DNA of 60,955 nt from Carex sylvatica. Lineage: Eukaryota; Streptophyta; Magnoliopsida; Poales; Cyperaceae. The stretch lies in NCBI GenBank assembly GCA_964058845.1, contig CAXKVR010000230.1:1-60955 (forward strand), given 5' to 3'. A program made the position numbers and the translations under genes. Shown piece after piece: positions 1 to 11,681 of this stretch (positions are counted from its first letter, which is position 1; each line of letters begins with the position of its first letter). The notes beneath the pieces are model-generated. The model made no database searches, had not been told where the DNA came from, and saw only the letters and a program-made list of their open reading frames with translations.

Positions 1-3000
1 CAGTTTCCTCAGCACTTCATGCCTTTCCACCCACCACCTCGACCTCAGTACCAGGCGGCTAACAGCCCCGCCGCCGCCGCCGCCGCCTCTTCTCCGGCCT
101 CGACTCCGGCGGCGAATGGAGGAGGAGGGGAGGATAACAAGACGATCTGGGTTGGAGACCTCCATTACTGGATGGACGAGAATTATCTCGCCAGCTGCTT
201 CCTTCATACTGGAGATGTTAGTTTCTTTCTTGACTTCATTTCTTTTGGTAGATCTTGACGAGTAGTGATGATGTTTGTTGTTAATTTTATGTCATTTTTG
301 GATAAACACATTAAATCGGGAAGTTGGGATAGGAAGTTCGTTTATTATTGTCTGAATGGTTAGATCTTGAGCAGCGTTGTAGCTAGAACAAATGGTTGTA
401 AATTATTTTTTGCTAGATAATGACAAGTGCTTGTGAGCTTTTTGGAGGGATCTAATAATTGGATTGGGATGTGACATCCAGTATTTACTTTGTAGTAAAA
501 GTTTATAATTACAGCAAATGAACTTGTAAACTAAAACTGATGTTGTTCATTACTTGGCTGCATTATTAGATTCATATTGTACTAAATGGCTAAGAACCTA
601 AGTCAAATGTTTGACCTTGGTTTCTTGAAATTTAACCCTTGAATATGGTCACAGTTTTCTTGTCTTTATTTCATTATGGGTTTTGCAATTAAGTACTTTA
701 ATGAAATTGACATATTTTTCTGAATACTTGTATATGTGCGAAACAGACTTGTACTATGTTGGTGTGTATGTTGTTGTTGTATTGTGGCAATAGGTTTAGA
801 GAAGTTCATAAGCAGTTCCCTAGAGTTTCATTATGATTAGAGCACTTTACACATGTATCTTTTTCTTTTCAAGCTCTGCTCTAAGCATCTTATTCAATTT
901 TCATGTTGTGAACCGAAAGAAAAGGCTTGTGTGATGTGGATAAAATATTTCTCAGTTGCAGAGTAATTGTTCATCTCTGTATCATTGTATTCAACATAAC
1001 TACATTTGGATGAAGGTCTAGACTAGTAATTTTGTGTCCTCTGACTTCTATCTTTCAGGCTGTTACGAGCTTATCAGGACTTGTTACTTCCTTTCTGTTT
1101 TGTATTTCTTCTCTCTTGCTCAATTTATTAAGCTTTAACATTTATCTTGAATAATTAATCAGATGATGTGCATCTTTCTCGGTATCTGCCATTATTTCTT
1201 GGTCAACCTATCACTGTATGACTAATTCCATGTATCAGCTCTGATTAGTATTTCCTTTTTTATATGGATTAATTTGGGAACTTCGAAAAATCAGGGACCA
1301 TCTCCATAATATACTTCTTAAATAAAAGAAGAAGGGGCTGGTATTCTGGTATTGATTGGTTACTTTTGGGATTCAGGTGCACAGCATAAAGGTGATAAGG
1401 AACAAGATGACGGGCAACTCAGAAGGGTACGGGTTCGTGGAGTTCAACAACCGGGGAGCTGCAGAGAAGGTGCTGCAGACATTCGGGGGCCACGCTATGC
1501 CCAACACCGACCAGCCCTTCCGGTTAAACTGGGCTTCCTTCAGCATGGGTGAGCGCCGCGCGGATGTTGCCTCTGACCACTCAATCTTTGTCGGCGATCT
1601 GGCTGGCGACGTCACTGATGCCATTTTGCTCGAGACCTTTGCTAGCAGGTAGTTGATAGTTTGTCTCGATGGCTGTTTTTAGTGTTGATTTGTCATTTAT
1701 AATAAACTGATATGTTCAGTATTTTAGATGAATTTTGTTCATTTGAGGTGCTCCTGATACTATGCGATCAATATATGATCTCTCTTTCTTTCCTATTTGG
1801 GTAATCAGAATTGCTTGTTGAATGTAGCTACAGCTTATATAAGTGCTAGTTTGGCCATGTGTTTTTTCTGCTTTTGTTTTTTATTAGAAGGGGACAAAGG
1901 AAGTTGGGGGGGGGGGGGGGGGGGTCTCCAAATGTTCCAATTGTGTCTTAAAATGTAAAATGTTAGTGTTGGTGTATTCCTGCAGTATTTACGTCCCTGT
2001 TTTATATTATATTTAAGTACTAAAAGTGTATCTCTTTACCCAGAATCTCACTTAATACGAGTATCTCAACTTTTGCTTACAATACACTATCATTTAATGT
2101 GGGATTAAACTGGTCAATTCAGGTATCCTTCAGTGAAGGGTGCAAAGGTTGTTATTGATGCAAACACAGGCCGATCTAAGGGTTATGGTTTTGTGCGGTT
2201 TGGAAATGATGACGAGAAGGCCCAAGCTATGACTGAGATGAATGGTAAATATTGTTCTACCAGGGCCATGCGTATAGGCCCTGCTACTCCGAGAAAATCT
2301 TCAGGTTTGCTATATTTTAGAGTTTTTGTTCTATTTTTTATTTTTTATATTTTGCATCTTTCTTGATTGTGCAAATTTATTGTTTGTCGGCTATTTTTTT
2401 TTTTTTTTAATTATGTTCAGCTGCTGTGACTCTGCATAGGGTTGTTTATTCTTTTTAGATTGGTAGTATTTTGGTATATGCGAATTGGTTTCAAATACAG
2501 AGTCAGTAAGGGGAAAAAAATGCTGAGTCAGATTGTCAAACAAACATTGTTGCCTTATAGTAAAGAGTTTCTTGCCTTAATTTTTTTCTCTCTAAAAGAA
2601 GTATGGTTTGTTGGGAAACAGTATCTCATAGAATTTGAGTGCTAAATAATGAAAATGTATGTTTATTGCTAAATTGTCAAGGTTAATACAATTTTGATGC
2701 TTTGAACATGCTTCTTGTTACTTTGGTAAACTTGAACTCTTAAAAGGTACTTTTGCTCAATTTCTTTGTTTACAAAATTTTGAAAATTTGAAACATTTAT
2801 CCAAATAGCTCCTTTCAATCAACTTTAAAAACAGAGATATTGATCCATAGTACCATAGCCTCACTCTTAAGATAATATATATAGATTACCATTTTGGGCA
2901 GATAATTTTTTTTCCTCTCATTTTAATTGAGTTTATCATGTGTAGGTGGTCCTGGATCTAATGGCAACACAGCACCATCTGATGGGGGAGATGTAACAAA

Positions 3001-4304
3001 CACTACTGTAAGTGCATCTCCTTCTGGTTGAGCTTTTTATTGTTCTATATAATGACACCATTTTTCCATGAAAAATATTTTTAGGTATTTGTCGGCGGAC
3101 TGGACCCAGATGTTAGTGAAGACGACTTGAGGCAAGCCTTCTCCAAATATGGAGAGATCTCTTCTGTTAAGGTCCCAGCTGGTAAACAATGTGGCTTTGT
3201 CCAATTCGCACAGAGGTAATACTAAAACAGAGACATTTACATTTTTTTTCCCCCATTTTTAATATACTAAAAAAATTATGAAACTTTGAGCTCATTTCTT
3301 TACCACATGGTCCATTTGTAGATCCTCTTGTCTGATTAATACCATTTAATTCTGAGAATAATAAGTTGTCTTTTAAGTTAAATTCATGGGTGTAGTTGTA
3401 ATTTAACCATATCATTAAATAAGTAGCTGCAATTATTCCAGAAAAAGTGCTGAAGAAGCATTGCAAGGTTTAAATGGAACAGCAATCGGGAAGCAAACCG
3501 TACGTCTTTCCTGGGGAAGAAATCCAGCAAATAAGCAGGTAATAATTTTGTAACTTTCAAAGGGTTCCTCCTGGGGATGAAAACGGATTGGATATTTTAT
3601 CTGATTCTTATCTGATCCATATCCAGATTTTTTTAATACAGATAATCCAGGATCTGATATTTGTGGATATGAATTAGTATATGGATATATTTTACGTAGA
3701 TTTGGATAAGGATATGGTTTTGAATTTTGAAAATGCGGATATGCCTTTGAATTTTGATAGCAGAAGATATGTATATATACACACATATATGCATCTTGTA
3801 ACTAATAACTTATTAATGAAAGTAGTTGTGTTATTCGCCATTATAATGGAATACATGATATGAATTTTTGTTTATTATAAATGTTAGTATCAAAGAAATT
3901 ATTTTTTTAACAAGTTCAATGCATCGTATAAAATTTGTTTGTAATATCTGTGCATCTGTATTTGTATTCATTTTATGTCCAATTCGTATCCGTATCCATA
4001 TCCAAGTCTATCTATATACCTATTTGGAAAATAAAAATGGATACGGATTTTCTGATCCGAATCCAATTGTTGTGACCCCTAGCTTCTCTATGATTCTGCC
4101 ATTAACCTACTTTGGTGTTTTAATAATATTTGTATTTCTTTGTAGGGGAGAGGAGGAGATACAGGTAACCAATGGAACGGTATGTACTACACAGGTCAGT
4201 ATTATAATGGGTATGCATACGGCGCACCTTTCCCCGACCCATCAATGTATGCAGCAGCTTACGGTAGCTACCCATTTTATGGGAATCAGCAACAAGTGAA
4301 CTGA
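1..4304 (+). CDS. RBP45/RBP47-type polyadenylate-binding RNA-binding protein, 5' end outside the window
   Basis: Seven exons are readable: 1-216, 1377-1648, 2123-2304, 2946-3007, 3085-3215, 3442-3538 and 4146-4304 (stop TGA 4302-4304). All introns are GT-AG and the phases join cleanly, giving 372 visible residues. The frame is open at base 1 (QFPQHFMPF...), so the start codon lies upstream or is the Met at 19; upstream is more likely, because RBP47 proteins have a long Gln/Pro-rich N-terminus. Three RRMs are present. RRM1 has RNP2 TIWVGDL (about residues 48-54) and RNP1 GYGFVEF (89-95). RRM2 has SIFVGDL (141-147) and KGYGFVRF (182-189). RRM3 has VFVGGL (245-250) and GFVQF (281-285). An Ala-rich stretch precedes RRM1 and a Gly/Tyr-rich tail (NQWNGMYYTGQYYNGY) follows RRM3. 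Family members bind U-rich or poly(A) RNA in the nucleus and in stress granules. The family call is firm; RBP45 versus RBP47 is not settled. Confidence 0.93.
1906..1924 (+). repeat. 19-base poly-G run in RBP intron 2
   Basis: An uninterrupted run of 19 G lies in the second visible intron, 258 bases after the exon 2 donor. It is sense-strand G, so the pre-mRNA would carry it as well. Confidence 0.9.
3572..4081. mobile_element. hAT-like MITE in the last RBP intron
   Basis: The left end TGGGGATGAAAACGGATTGG matches the inverted right end (TAGGGGTCACAACAATTGG when reversed), and both are followed inward by GGAT/ATCC-rich sequence. The flanks GTTCCTCC (3564-3571) and GCTTCTCT (4082-4089) could be an old 8-bp target duplication: all three differences are transitions. 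There is no transposase. The interior holds many GGATAT/ATATCC words that can fold back. Confidence 0.6.
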
Positions 4305-7140
4305 AAAGGTCAAAATAGAGAGAGAGCTAAAAGGATAGAATCCATATAATTATAAATGGGCGATGAGACTAGTTCTAGTTATAGTGCTTAAACGGATATT
4401 AGGTGAAGCTAGAGAGATGTAGCGTGTGGTGGTTGTGTAAAGTACATCCATTCCCTGAACCTAGCACTTTCTTCCGAGGGAATTTTTTTATCAACCAAGT
4501 TTTATCTGTTATATTCATTCAAAAATTTTGACCTGGTGGAAAGAAAACTATTTAAGACTGTTTACGTCGTGTCATTGTTAATATTTTGGTGTTTTGTTTC
4601 TCGAGTCAACTGATTTTTATGCTTTAAAGTGATACAGAGTGGTTTGAAATAACCACTTTCTTTGTAGAAGTACGCTGGTGACTGAATTATTTTTTGTTTT
4701 ACTGGCAATAATTGTTTTTTGAGGCTGAACAAGGGGAGCATATTTTTGGAATCAATTCATGCTCGTTTTCGTTTATTCTTATTGACAATAATTGTGTTTT
4801 TTAGGCTGAGCAAGTCGAGCATATTTTGGAATCAATTCATGCTCTTTTAACTTTATATTTGCTTAGAAAATAGTAAACTAGTCAGAAGATATCATTGCAT
4901 TAATGCATTTGCATCCATGGATTTATTGCCGATGATAATTTGAACAATTATAGTTTATTTTCTCTAGAACCAACTAATATGTATGAAACTACGTTTGTAG
5001 GGATGGAAAACATGTCATGTTGTGACCGGGTATGGTGCGAAATGTGTGCAGGTCACATGATGTCACTTGTGTCCACTGTGTTATTGCTATTCGTGTGAAG
5101 TGACTATTTTTTGAAATATTGACATGATATGACACACGAACTGGTATAATGGACATATTGAGTACAAGTTTTGAAATATGTACATACCACGGTACAAGTC
5201 CCAGCACAAAGGTCATGTTTGGCATGTGACACATCAACTAGATTTTTGCCATTTTCGCACTTCAAGCCTGATGTAGAGTCAAAATATTACTGAAATACAA
5301 TAAATTTTTTGTGGTAAATCTGGTAATTGGTGCTCATAAGCGAATACTTTTACCAGGGATTCACTCGGGTGAGGCTTTAGCCAAAGTTTGATTCTTTAAA
5401 ACCCTTAATCAGCAATAAACTGAATTGAACATAAATTGTTCTCAAATTGAGCGAGAAATACTAACAGCGGAGTTTAAAAGTTAATGAAATTAAAATAGTT
5501 TTGGAGTTCAATATTATAAGTAATTCTTTTAAATTAAATTTCTATTGGACACTAGTGTCAACTTCATGTACAACATATATGGACTCTAGAAACCTGTGCT
5601 CTAAAACAGAAAAGGGGAGTGCTATACTGAGGGCACAAATTAAATGCCTCACTAGAGGAATGCCTCGCTTTGCTTCGGCGGTACTTATTGCGATAAGTTT
5701 CATGAGTTGTATGTTACAAAGTATAAAAGACGCAATGCAGATGAACAACAAAAACAAAAATTCTTTCAAAGATGAACAATGTAAATAACATGATATGATT
5801 GAATGAAAGATCATAAGTATCACAACATACTTACTGCTCCTTTTGCTTTGTCTGATTTTGTACAGAGTAAAAATATTCTTTATAGATGAGCTTCAATAAA
5901 AGGAACGTAAATAATTCTGCAAATTTCAAAGCAAAGCAAATATTTACTATTTCACAGGTAAGTATTTGCTATATTACCCGGTTAATACTATATTGCCAAA
6001 ACTCATGTCATTTTTACACCTTTGCTCAATTCTGCATCTTCAACATATTGCACTGCTGACATCCCTTCAGTACTAAGCTCGAGATTTGACTAATCTAAAA
6101 TTCAATTCAATCATAAAGCAGTAAGTAGTATACAAATCTAGTTATGTTCATGTTAAATTATCATAATAACACAGTAGTCCTTTTACTTTACCATGAAGCA
6201 CGGAATGGTAATTGTCACTTGGATTTAGTTTACATATTGCTCTTTGAGAAAGGCACGTCTCATTTGCTATCACTGTTATCATAAATCACAATGAATTGCT
6301 TATATTTTTCTTTCAGAGTTATGGTGCGCAGCTGCTGTTCGGATTTTTTTTTGCCTTTTTCTGAACAATTAAGGTTTCAGTACGTAAAAATTGTGGTTGC
6401 AAAATTAAATGATTAGTCGAATAGTACATATGTCTTTCATAAATGATTGCCACATTTTCTCCCCATTATATTGTAAATCCCCATTATATTGTAAAGACGT
6501 ACCTTTCATACTATGCTTGACAATATTCTTTGTTGAGTATCTCAATTTTTGGACTTTCACTGGCGCACCATTGCAGCTCATCTTGTGATTAAGGAGTGCT
6601 TTGCAAGAGAATAAACAGGGAGTCGGTGAAGTGTCACAACTAACTGAATAAGAATATAAGGGTTGAACACCAACCTTAGTTTCATATTATATTGAGGGGA
6701 ATAGGAGATACTATTGGCAAAATGGGGCATCAAAAACATCGAATGCCCTCTTCAATTGACAGTTCTCACTCTTCTTTTTAATTGAATTAATGTTCTCGTT
6801 CAATTGCATGCAACTACTTGAATTTGCTCTGATTCTAGTTTGGACTCCCATCTGTGTGTACCACACACAAATCATTGAACCAGAAATAAAAAAATCATAT
6901 TGTGATGCCATTAGCAGCACATTGAGAATGACTTTGCTAATTAACACATCTCTTCAAAATAATGATCGTATCCCGTTTGTTAATAGTGCGTAACTCAGAT
7001 CGAACAATCAGTTCTTAAATGCACAACTATATGAGCAAAAAGAGGGAAACCAATACTGACGGCCCGAATTGGACCTATTGATGATCAGTCAAGAAAATAC
7101 AAAAAAAAACATGTATATAGCGAAATTACCATAAATTTGA
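4305..7140. other. Intergenic region downstream of the RBP gene
   Basis: The first ~200 bases are probably the RBP 3'-UTR. No other gene was found. Open frames here are short and without recognisable domains. A stretch at about 5010-5235 is rich in CATGT/ACATG words and may be a decayed element. Confidence 0.6.
4705..4848. repeat. Local direct duplication
   Basis: Two copies of a ~65-base segment, starting near 4705 and 4787, share the words GACAATAATTGT / GGCAATAATTGT, AGGCTGA(A/G)CAAG, GAGCATATTTT and GGAATCAATTCATGCTC. The copies differ by a few substitutions and one small indel. Confidence 0.8.
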
Positions 7141-7144
7141 AGAT

Positions 7145-7600
7145 TTATGAAGAATGAGAATGACCAGATAAATGGAAAGGAATAGAAGCATCGTGAGTGT
7201 AGAATCGGCACCTTGGAGTTAGCACTGCAAAAGAGACGGGAGGAGAGAAATTAGCGAAATGATATTTGATCGACGGTAAGGGCGACATTCCCTTTCTGCA
7301 GCTTGAGCGGGCTTGAAGGAGACAACTGGAACTTAGCGATCGACGCAGTGGAGAGCGTGGCGAACCGGGTTCCAGGGTAGAATCGATCAGACAGAGAGAA
7401 TGCTTCTTATGGAAGCTCTGAATCGGAACTTGTACAAATGATTGGAGAAGTGGGAAGAGAAAGAAAGCGCTCGATTTGGCGAAGACGGAAGAAAGATCGA
7501 GAGAGTAACGGAGGCAGCTGGGGAAAAAGGAAAAATAAAATTGGAGCGCGGAAGTTTCCTGAGAGCGAAAACTAAAGTGAGACAAAGAAGGAAGAAACAG
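7145..7600 (-). other. Leader-like CT-rich stretch, minus strand
   Basis: Read on the minus strand, this is CT-rich and higher in GC than the surroundings. It includes a good acceptor-like TCTCTTTTGCAG near 7225, so it looks like the 5' leader and first intron edge of a plant gene. A 146-codon frame is open here, but it is Ser/Phe/Pro-rich low-complexity sequence and I do not believe it is a protein. It may be part of the gene-fragment mosaic that continues to 10705. Confidence 0.3.
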
Positions 7601-7616
7601 TTTCGCAGAAAATGGG

Positions 7617-7687
7617 GTCCCAACTGTCAGCCTAATTGTTCATTATACTGTAGCAAACTTAATCGGAGAGGCTGACAGTCGGACCCG
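7617..7687. repeat. Short inverted repeat (about 70 bp foldback)
   Basis: GGGTCCCAACTGTCAGCCT at the left and its near-complement AGGCTGACAGTCGGACCC at the right flank a ~35-base loop. One gap and one mismatch separate the arms. It lies between two leader-like stretches of opposite strand, so it could be a tiny MITE or a promoter foldback. Confidence 0.6.
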
Positions 7688-7739
7688 ATTGTCGGTCACA
7701 CTGTAGAGTGTACTGTAGATAGGCATCAAGGATTAGATA

Positions 7740-8060
7740 TATAAGAAAAGGTATTGTCTTCCGTTTAATAATCTCCCGAAAATCCCTGCAACTAATTTCA
7801 CGCGTTTTGGATAAGGTTTTAACGGTTCGCAATTTTTCTTCAATTTCTCCTTCTTCGATCTATCTTCGTTTTCAGAAAATTTCTCATTCTCGATCTCTCT
7901 CCGAGCTCCTTTCCCGATTTCTCTTGCGATCGCCTCCTTCCCAGCCAAATCGCGCTTCTCTCGATCACTCGTAAGCCCCTCCGATGGCCTCCCTCCTAAC
8001 ATCCTCCTCTCCGACAGGTCTCCAAACCAGTTAACTTTCCTTAAAAGATTGCGGTACTTT
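7740..8060 (+). other. 5'-leader-like CT-rich stretch, plus strand
   Basis: Repeated TCTTCGATC / CTCTCTCC words and rising GC look like a plant 5'-UTR. It ends in a short frame from the ATG at 7984 (MASLLTSSSPTG...) that soon meets a stop. A GT follows the ACAG at about 8014, so a first exon ending there is possible. No gene could be tied to it with confidence; it might be the displaced 5' end of one of the neighbouring fragments. Confidence 0.3.
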
Positions 8061-8089
8061 TTTGGCATGCCATTGAGAAGTACAGGGTT

Positions 8090-8261
8090 TCAATTCATGG
8101 CAAAAGGAGGGAGCGGCGACTGCAAAAGAGGCAGCGGAGTCGGAAGCACAGGTGGTAGCGGTGGCAGCTCGACATTTGTTCCGATGAACTCTATTTTCAT
8201 TGGCTTTCCGTCCAGCTGCCATAGCATCCTCCTTTTTTGCATACACCACTTCAGCAGTTCC
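8090..8261 (-). pseudogene. THO4/ALY-type mRNA export factor, last-exon fragment
   Basis: After an acceptor (TTTACTAG) the minus strand reads GTAEVVYAKKEDAMAA, the second half of the ALY/REF RRM. A one-frame shift then gives LDGKPMKIEFIGTN, the RRM end, and a Pro/Leu-rich tail finishing PPFAMN and stop TGA (8090-8092). About ten residues that normally join these blocks (the stretch ending ...NNVQ) are missing. The deletion joint is CAGCTGG, consistent with a deletion between CAGCT repeats. ALY proteins bridge the THO/TREX complex and mRNA export receptors in the nucleus. No N-terminal exons were found on the minus side up to 8500, so this is a broken fragment. Confidence 0.8.
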
Positions 8262-8500
8262 CTAGTAAATTTGAAACATTGTTTTGACTTTTGACAATTT
8301 GATGTTAGAAATAACCAAATATATGCTGCTCGTTACTTTCAAATAAGATCATACCAGAAATGTCAGATGACTTGCAAGTTATATATAGTTGGTGCACCTA
8401 GCAAAATATAAATCTAGAATTATCATAGCATTATACCTGAGTCATCAGGTAGCTGTGGAAACTTAATATTCTTCTCTTCAAATTCCTTTTCTTAAATTAC

Positions 8501-10705
8501 CCCTTCGATCTGGCACTGATGACATCAGCATCAATGCAGATGGTGTTTGGGCATACAGTTGTGGCTACTCTGGTGGAGGCAAAGCGTCTCAGCCGGGAAC
8601 AATATGCTTCCAATCACCCTGCCGGGCGGATTGGCAAGAGCCTCATCTTTAAGGTTTTCTTTTGTTGTTTCTTTTTTTTTGGAAAAATTATGTATAAATA
8701 TCGAATATGATTTGCCCTTCAGTGCATAAAAAACTCAATCCTGCCAAGTTATTTGTCAGTAACACATTTTGTAGTTTGTTAAAATAAATAGTGAGCAATG
8801 AAATATTTTGGGCATTTTTAGAGTAATTGGTATGGATAGCATGATTTAATCATGCTTTGTAAGGTTATACAGAATATACAATGTTTTCATATATGAGGGT
8901 TCACTTGATATTTCTTATCTCACAGGGTATGTCAGTTATTTTGACATGTGTTGGCCTTATGGAAAATTGTCTTCTCTTTAAATATTTATTTATTTTATTA
9001 CTATTTTTTTTTGCTTTTCTTCTTTATTTGCAAATCTTTTTATTTTATTTTTTCTTTTGGACATTATATAGTGCAATCACATTTCCTCTCTGTGTGTGAA
9101 AAAAATGAAGAAAATTGGGTTAAACAGGAAGTGATACTGACATATTGCAGCATCTGTTTTATCTTTTCTTTTTTCTTTTTTTTTTGGGTACAAACTGTCT
9201 ACCTAGAACATTGATCCCTTCTTTAACATCAATAGAAATTTGAATATTAATGTTGAAAAGTAATATATATAGGTGAAGGATGTAATGAAAAAGCAAAACG
9301 AGCTACTCTATGCAAAGATGGTGACATGATAATGGATCAGCTAACATAACTAATAAGTAAAGGATGTCTCCTTGTAGTAGATGATGCTTACCGCTTAATT
9401 GGTACATTCACTGATGGTGATCTCAGGAGGACACTGAAAGCAAACGACGCTGTTATTTTCAACATGACAGTTGGTCAAATGTGCAACAGGTTTGAAACAC
9501 CTCCAACAAGTTATTGGATACATCTAGCACCGTGTTTTACCAAACTGGTATAGAAATTGACCGTAATTATTTTGGCTGGAACTGATATTTAAAGCCTCAA
9601 ACCCAGTACATATTCCTTTTGTACAACTTGAATAAGATGAAGTCAAACCAATACACTCTGAAGTCAATCAGAAATATTGGTAATAGTTGCATATGTGCCG
9701 TTACTAAGAAATATCTCACAATTTTCCCAAGTCATGTGAAGTTGTAAACATTTTTTCGTTGTCCTGATTTCTTTGGAAGTAGCAATACGCAAGCTGCCCG
9801 CTTTTCTAGTTTTTTTTTTTGTACTGATTAACAGTATAAAAGAAGCAGAGGCAGTTTAGGCACCTTCTAGAGTTCAGAGTTAGTGAGGAAGGGGTTTTGA
9901 TATTTCTCAGGGTTACACTTGCCAGTATCCTTTTTTTTTTTGCTATGCATAGTAGTTGTCATTTTCCAAGGGGTACACATAATACTGTGACATTATGCGT
10001 GGGCACACTATATTAAAATTGGCCGACTATGTATAGTGGCATGGTAACAACCGTTGTGGTATACTGAGATGCGAAATCCTGATCCTTGATTGAATAACAT
10101 TTAAAATGGAACATGAGATAGTGAATATATAATCTACAATGAAGTATGTGTATTCTTATAACATTACATTAATATAGCAATTTTAAAGGGTTAATCAGCA
10201 TATATCAGGTTCTTCGTCATAAGATTTTACTGATCTGGAGCAAATCTGAACCTTGGATCTTAGATTGGACAGTCCAGATAAAACCCCAACTGCATTTGGT
10301 AGAATTTGGATGCTTAAGGCAGGTAGTTAGTCAAGTTTGATTAGATCTTGCGCTCTGAAATGAATGATCCAGATTTGTTAGGGACCATCTAATGAAATTA
10401 GCATAGAAATCTGTAACCCAACCTGTAGGTGCTAATTTCTGATTTTTTTTTAAGACCACCAATTCCATTGTGAATGTTTATATGCTACAGGCTGAGAGGC
10501 TTTGTACCAATTCTCTTTTATATATTCTTGTATGTTTTTTGCATGTCAGAAATCCAAGAACAATAATGGCAGATGCAATGGCAGTGGAGGCAATGAGAAG
10601 ATGGAGGGACCACCTTCTCCTGTGCAGTTCTTGCCATTAGTAGATGAAAGTAGAACTGTGATTGAAATTGTGACGCTTCATGGATTAGTGTCTGCTGGTT
10701 TATGA
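8501..10705 (+). pseudogene. SETH3/KpsF-type arabinose-5-phosphate isomerase-like gene, 3' half, broken
   Basis: Three exon-like blocks match the plant sugar-phosphate isomerase with SIS and CBS domains. Block 1, 8501-8653: [32 protein letters not shown], the end of the SIS domain. Block 2, 9273-9489: VKDVMKKQNELLY, then [16 protein letters not shown], the first CBS motif. Block 3, 10550-10705: [15 protein letters not shown], then [13 protein letters not shown] and [16 protein letters not shown], the second CBS motif. Block 2 has a one-base shift near 9318 and an in-frame TAA after MDQLT; block 3 has another shift after AVEAM. The N-terminal SIS half is absent. Introns are kept, so this is not a processed copy. 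The intact family interconverts ribulose 5-phosphate and arabinose 5-phosphate; this copy cannot. Confidence 0.88.
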
Positions 10706-11330
10706 ACACTACTAGGACAAATAAAATTTTGACAAAAATTAAAATTTGAATTTTTTTTACCGGTTTACAGGATTCAAAGAAACTATGTACAGAGTTATAT
10801 GATAAGGTCTACATAATTCAAAATAATTAAAAATAGCAACTAAAAGAATATTTGAAAAAAAAATTGAAAGAAAATTTGGAAATAAAAATTTGAAAAAAAA
10901 ATAGGAAAAAAAAATAGGAAAAAAATTTGAAAAAAAAATTTGAATTTTTTTTTTTACATACATCTGTTTACATAATTTTAAAGTGGTCCTAGTTAATTAT
11001 TAGTTTTAAAAAGTTGTTAGAGATATTCTAGATGTGGTCTTGGTCAAAAGATATAAAAGTGGTCTCAGTCAAAGCAGTTAAAGTTGTTAAAATGGAGGTT
11101 AAAGTGAAAGTTATTGGGGACTACATAGAAATGAGATTTTTATGTTGAAATGATTCGTTGAATTAGTTTACAGGATTAATTCAAAATATCTATAGAATTA
11201 TGTAATAAGGTTTACATAATTCAAAATAATTAAAAGTAGCATCTAGAAGGACATTTGAAAAAAAAAATTGAATTTTTTTTTTTACTGATTTATAGGATTC
11301 AACGAAACTATATACAGAGTTATGTGATAG
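10706..11330. repeat. AT-rich region with a diverged local duplication
   Basis: A segment at 10757-10870 (TTTACAGGATTCAAAGAAAC, ACATAATTCAAAATAATTAA, ATTTGAAAAAAAAATTG) recurs in shuffled order at 11167-11325. No gene. The CACTACTAGGAC at 10709 resembles a CACTA end but has no convincing partner. Confidence 0.55.
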
Positions 11331-11681
11331 CATAAGATCATCCGTGCTATGATCTTAATAATTTAGCATATAAATTTCAAATTTCAATTTAAGTAGCTCA
11401 ATAAATTAGTTATATTACTATTTTAAAAAAAAATTCACTATTTTTGTGCTTTATGAAAGATGGGCAAAATGACCTAAAACATTGACAGTTTTTTTTTTTA
11501 TTTGTGGACCTTTTTTTGCCATATTTCATAAATCATAAAGATAATAAATTTTTTTCTAAAAATAACAAAACTTAGTATTCTACAAGTTTATTATATAACA
11601 AATTTGTTGAGTTACGTACTTAAATTAAAGTTTGAAGTCTATATGATAAGTTTTTTAGACCGTAGCACAGATGACCTTATG
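11331..11681. mobile_element. Foldback MITE, about 350 bp
   Basis: The left end CATAAGATCATCCGTGCTAT pairs with the right end, which reads CATAAGGTCATCTGTGCTAC when reversed. Inner arms continue with AT-rich complementary sequence (TTCATAAA / TTTATGAA around the centre). There is no coding capacity. No clear target duplication was seen. Confidence 0.65.

Noticed and set aside
7145..7585. 146-residue minus-strand open frame as a protein
   Set aside because: Composition is CT-rich leader-like, the product is low-complexity Ser/Phe/Pro, and no domain or downstream exon supports it.
8519..8710. 63-residue open frame as an intact small gene
   Set aside because: It is the isomerase exon read through into its intron; the downstream exons carry frameshifts and a stop, so it is part of a pseudogene.
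10709..11000. CACTACTAGGAC at 10709 as the end of a second CACTA element
   Set aside because: No matching inverted end with a 3-bp duplication was found; AGTGGTCCTAGTT at 10981 is only a weak partner.
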